Below are positions 23,011 to 23,179 of a DNA stretch of 23,179 nt, in pieces. Location of the stretch: NCBI GenBank assembly GCA_964390545.1, contig CAYMJV010000047.1, forward strand, positions 1 to 23,179, given 5' to 3'. Position numbers and translations under genes: made by a program. A model generated the notes under the pieces. The model made no database searches. It had not been told where the DNA came from and was given only the letters and a program-made list of their open reading frames with translations. The stretch is from CAYMJV01 sp964390545 (GTDB lineage Bacteria; Desulfobacterota; BSN033; UBA1163). The first letter of the stretch is position 1, and every line of letters starts with the position of its first letter.

Positions 23011-23074
23011 GAAACCTCCTGTCTAAGAATTTGAGTTTGGTCGTGCTTACTCTTATCTCTTAACAGGAGGTTTC
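23011..23074. promoter_or_regulatory. 17-bp stem hiding a ribosome site; plus-strand terminator
   Basis: GAAACCTCCTGT (23011-23022) and ACAGGAGGTTTC (23063-23074) pair perfectly. After one bulged C (23023), TAAGA (23024-23028) pairs with TCTTA (23058-23062), leaving a 29-base loop. Read on the minus strand, the stem sequesters the AGGAGG of the 38-residue ORF behind a perfect anti-ribosome-site sequence. Read on the plus strand, the stem is followed by TTTTT (23075-23079), which fits an intrinsic terminator for the 22530 gene. No further gene is visible in 23080-23179. Confidence 0.65.
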
Positions 23075-23179
23075 TTTTTGGGTAGACTGGTGTTATATTT
23101 TTTCCATTTCAAAATTGGGAGTTTACCCTTTATCCGTAACTATATATAACGTTGTTGACTAAGTGGAGTTAATCAAGTC

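Noticed and set aside
1..23179. CRISPR array, rRNA or tRNA genes
   Set aside because: No regularly spaced short repeats and no recognisable RNA gene sequences were seen on either strand by eye. A covariance-model scan was not possible.

Overview
The window looks like chromosomal DNA of a free-living, probably anaerobic bacterium with moderate GC. The genes are bacterial in style, with strong AGGAGG-type ribosome sites and short gene overlaps. The gene content (two molybdenum hydroxylases of the xanthine dehydrogenase / 4-hydroxybenzoyl-CoA reductase superfamily, an iron-containing alcohol dehydrogenase, SCP2-like lipid-binding proteins, an iron-sulfur-flavoprotein-like reductase) and the many GC-rich intergenic palindromes recall Desulfobacterota (former Deltaproteobacteria) or similar anaerobes. 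That placement is an inference; no rRNA or other phylogenetic marker is present.

Layout. 1-293 is a gene-free stretch packed with palindromes. 294-2425 holds an SCP2-like protein, an iron-containing alcohol dehydrogenase and a second SCP2-like protein translationally coupled to it. 2426-3029 is gene-free, with a perfect 15-bp inverted repeat and an extended -10 promoter. 3030-5549 is a two-gene unit: a winged-helix-like membrane protein, then a TIR-like nucleotide-binding protein embedded between winged-helix-like regions. It is a candidate defence or signalling module. 5550-8213 is an accessory patch: two truncated remnants of a REP-associated (Y1/RAYT) transposase with the same deletion, a membrane-anchored coiled-coil protein, an element bounded by 19-bp inverted repeats, and a Phd/VapC-type toxin-antitoxin pair. 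The pair has a consensus promoter and lies between two copies of a diverged direct repeat.

8214-20696 is the metabolic core. On the plus strand is operon 1 (2Fe-2S subunit, molybdopterin subunit, flavin subunit). On the minus strand is paralogous operon 2 in a different order (flavin, 2Fe-2S, molybdopterin), followed on the same strand by an amidase. The two units converge near 13.5 kb. The most striking feature is the flavin subunit of both operons (781 and 789 residues). An entire GltD-type NAD(P)H/FAD/Fe-S oxidoreductase module is inserted into the cysteine loop that, in 4-hydroxybenzoyl-CoA reductase beta subunits, binds a [4Fe-4S] cluster. This suggests molybdenum hydroxylases with a built-in NAD(P) port, possibly with a second flavin for electron splitting or merging. 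The substrates are unknown. A hydroxylase beside an amidase would fit ring hydroxylation of an N-heterocycle to a lactam followed by amide hydrolysis, but this is only a hypothesis.

20697-21539 is a long leader/intergenic region with several perfect inverted repeats. After it come an iron-sulfur-flavoprotein-like reductase with a C-terminal zinc ribbon (21540-22397), an unrecognised 121-residue protein (22530-22895), and a 38-residue minus-strand ORF whose ribosome site lies inside a 17-bp stem. That ORF may be the truncated start of an IS110-type transposase. No transcription factor, rRNA, tRNA or CRISPR array was recognised.
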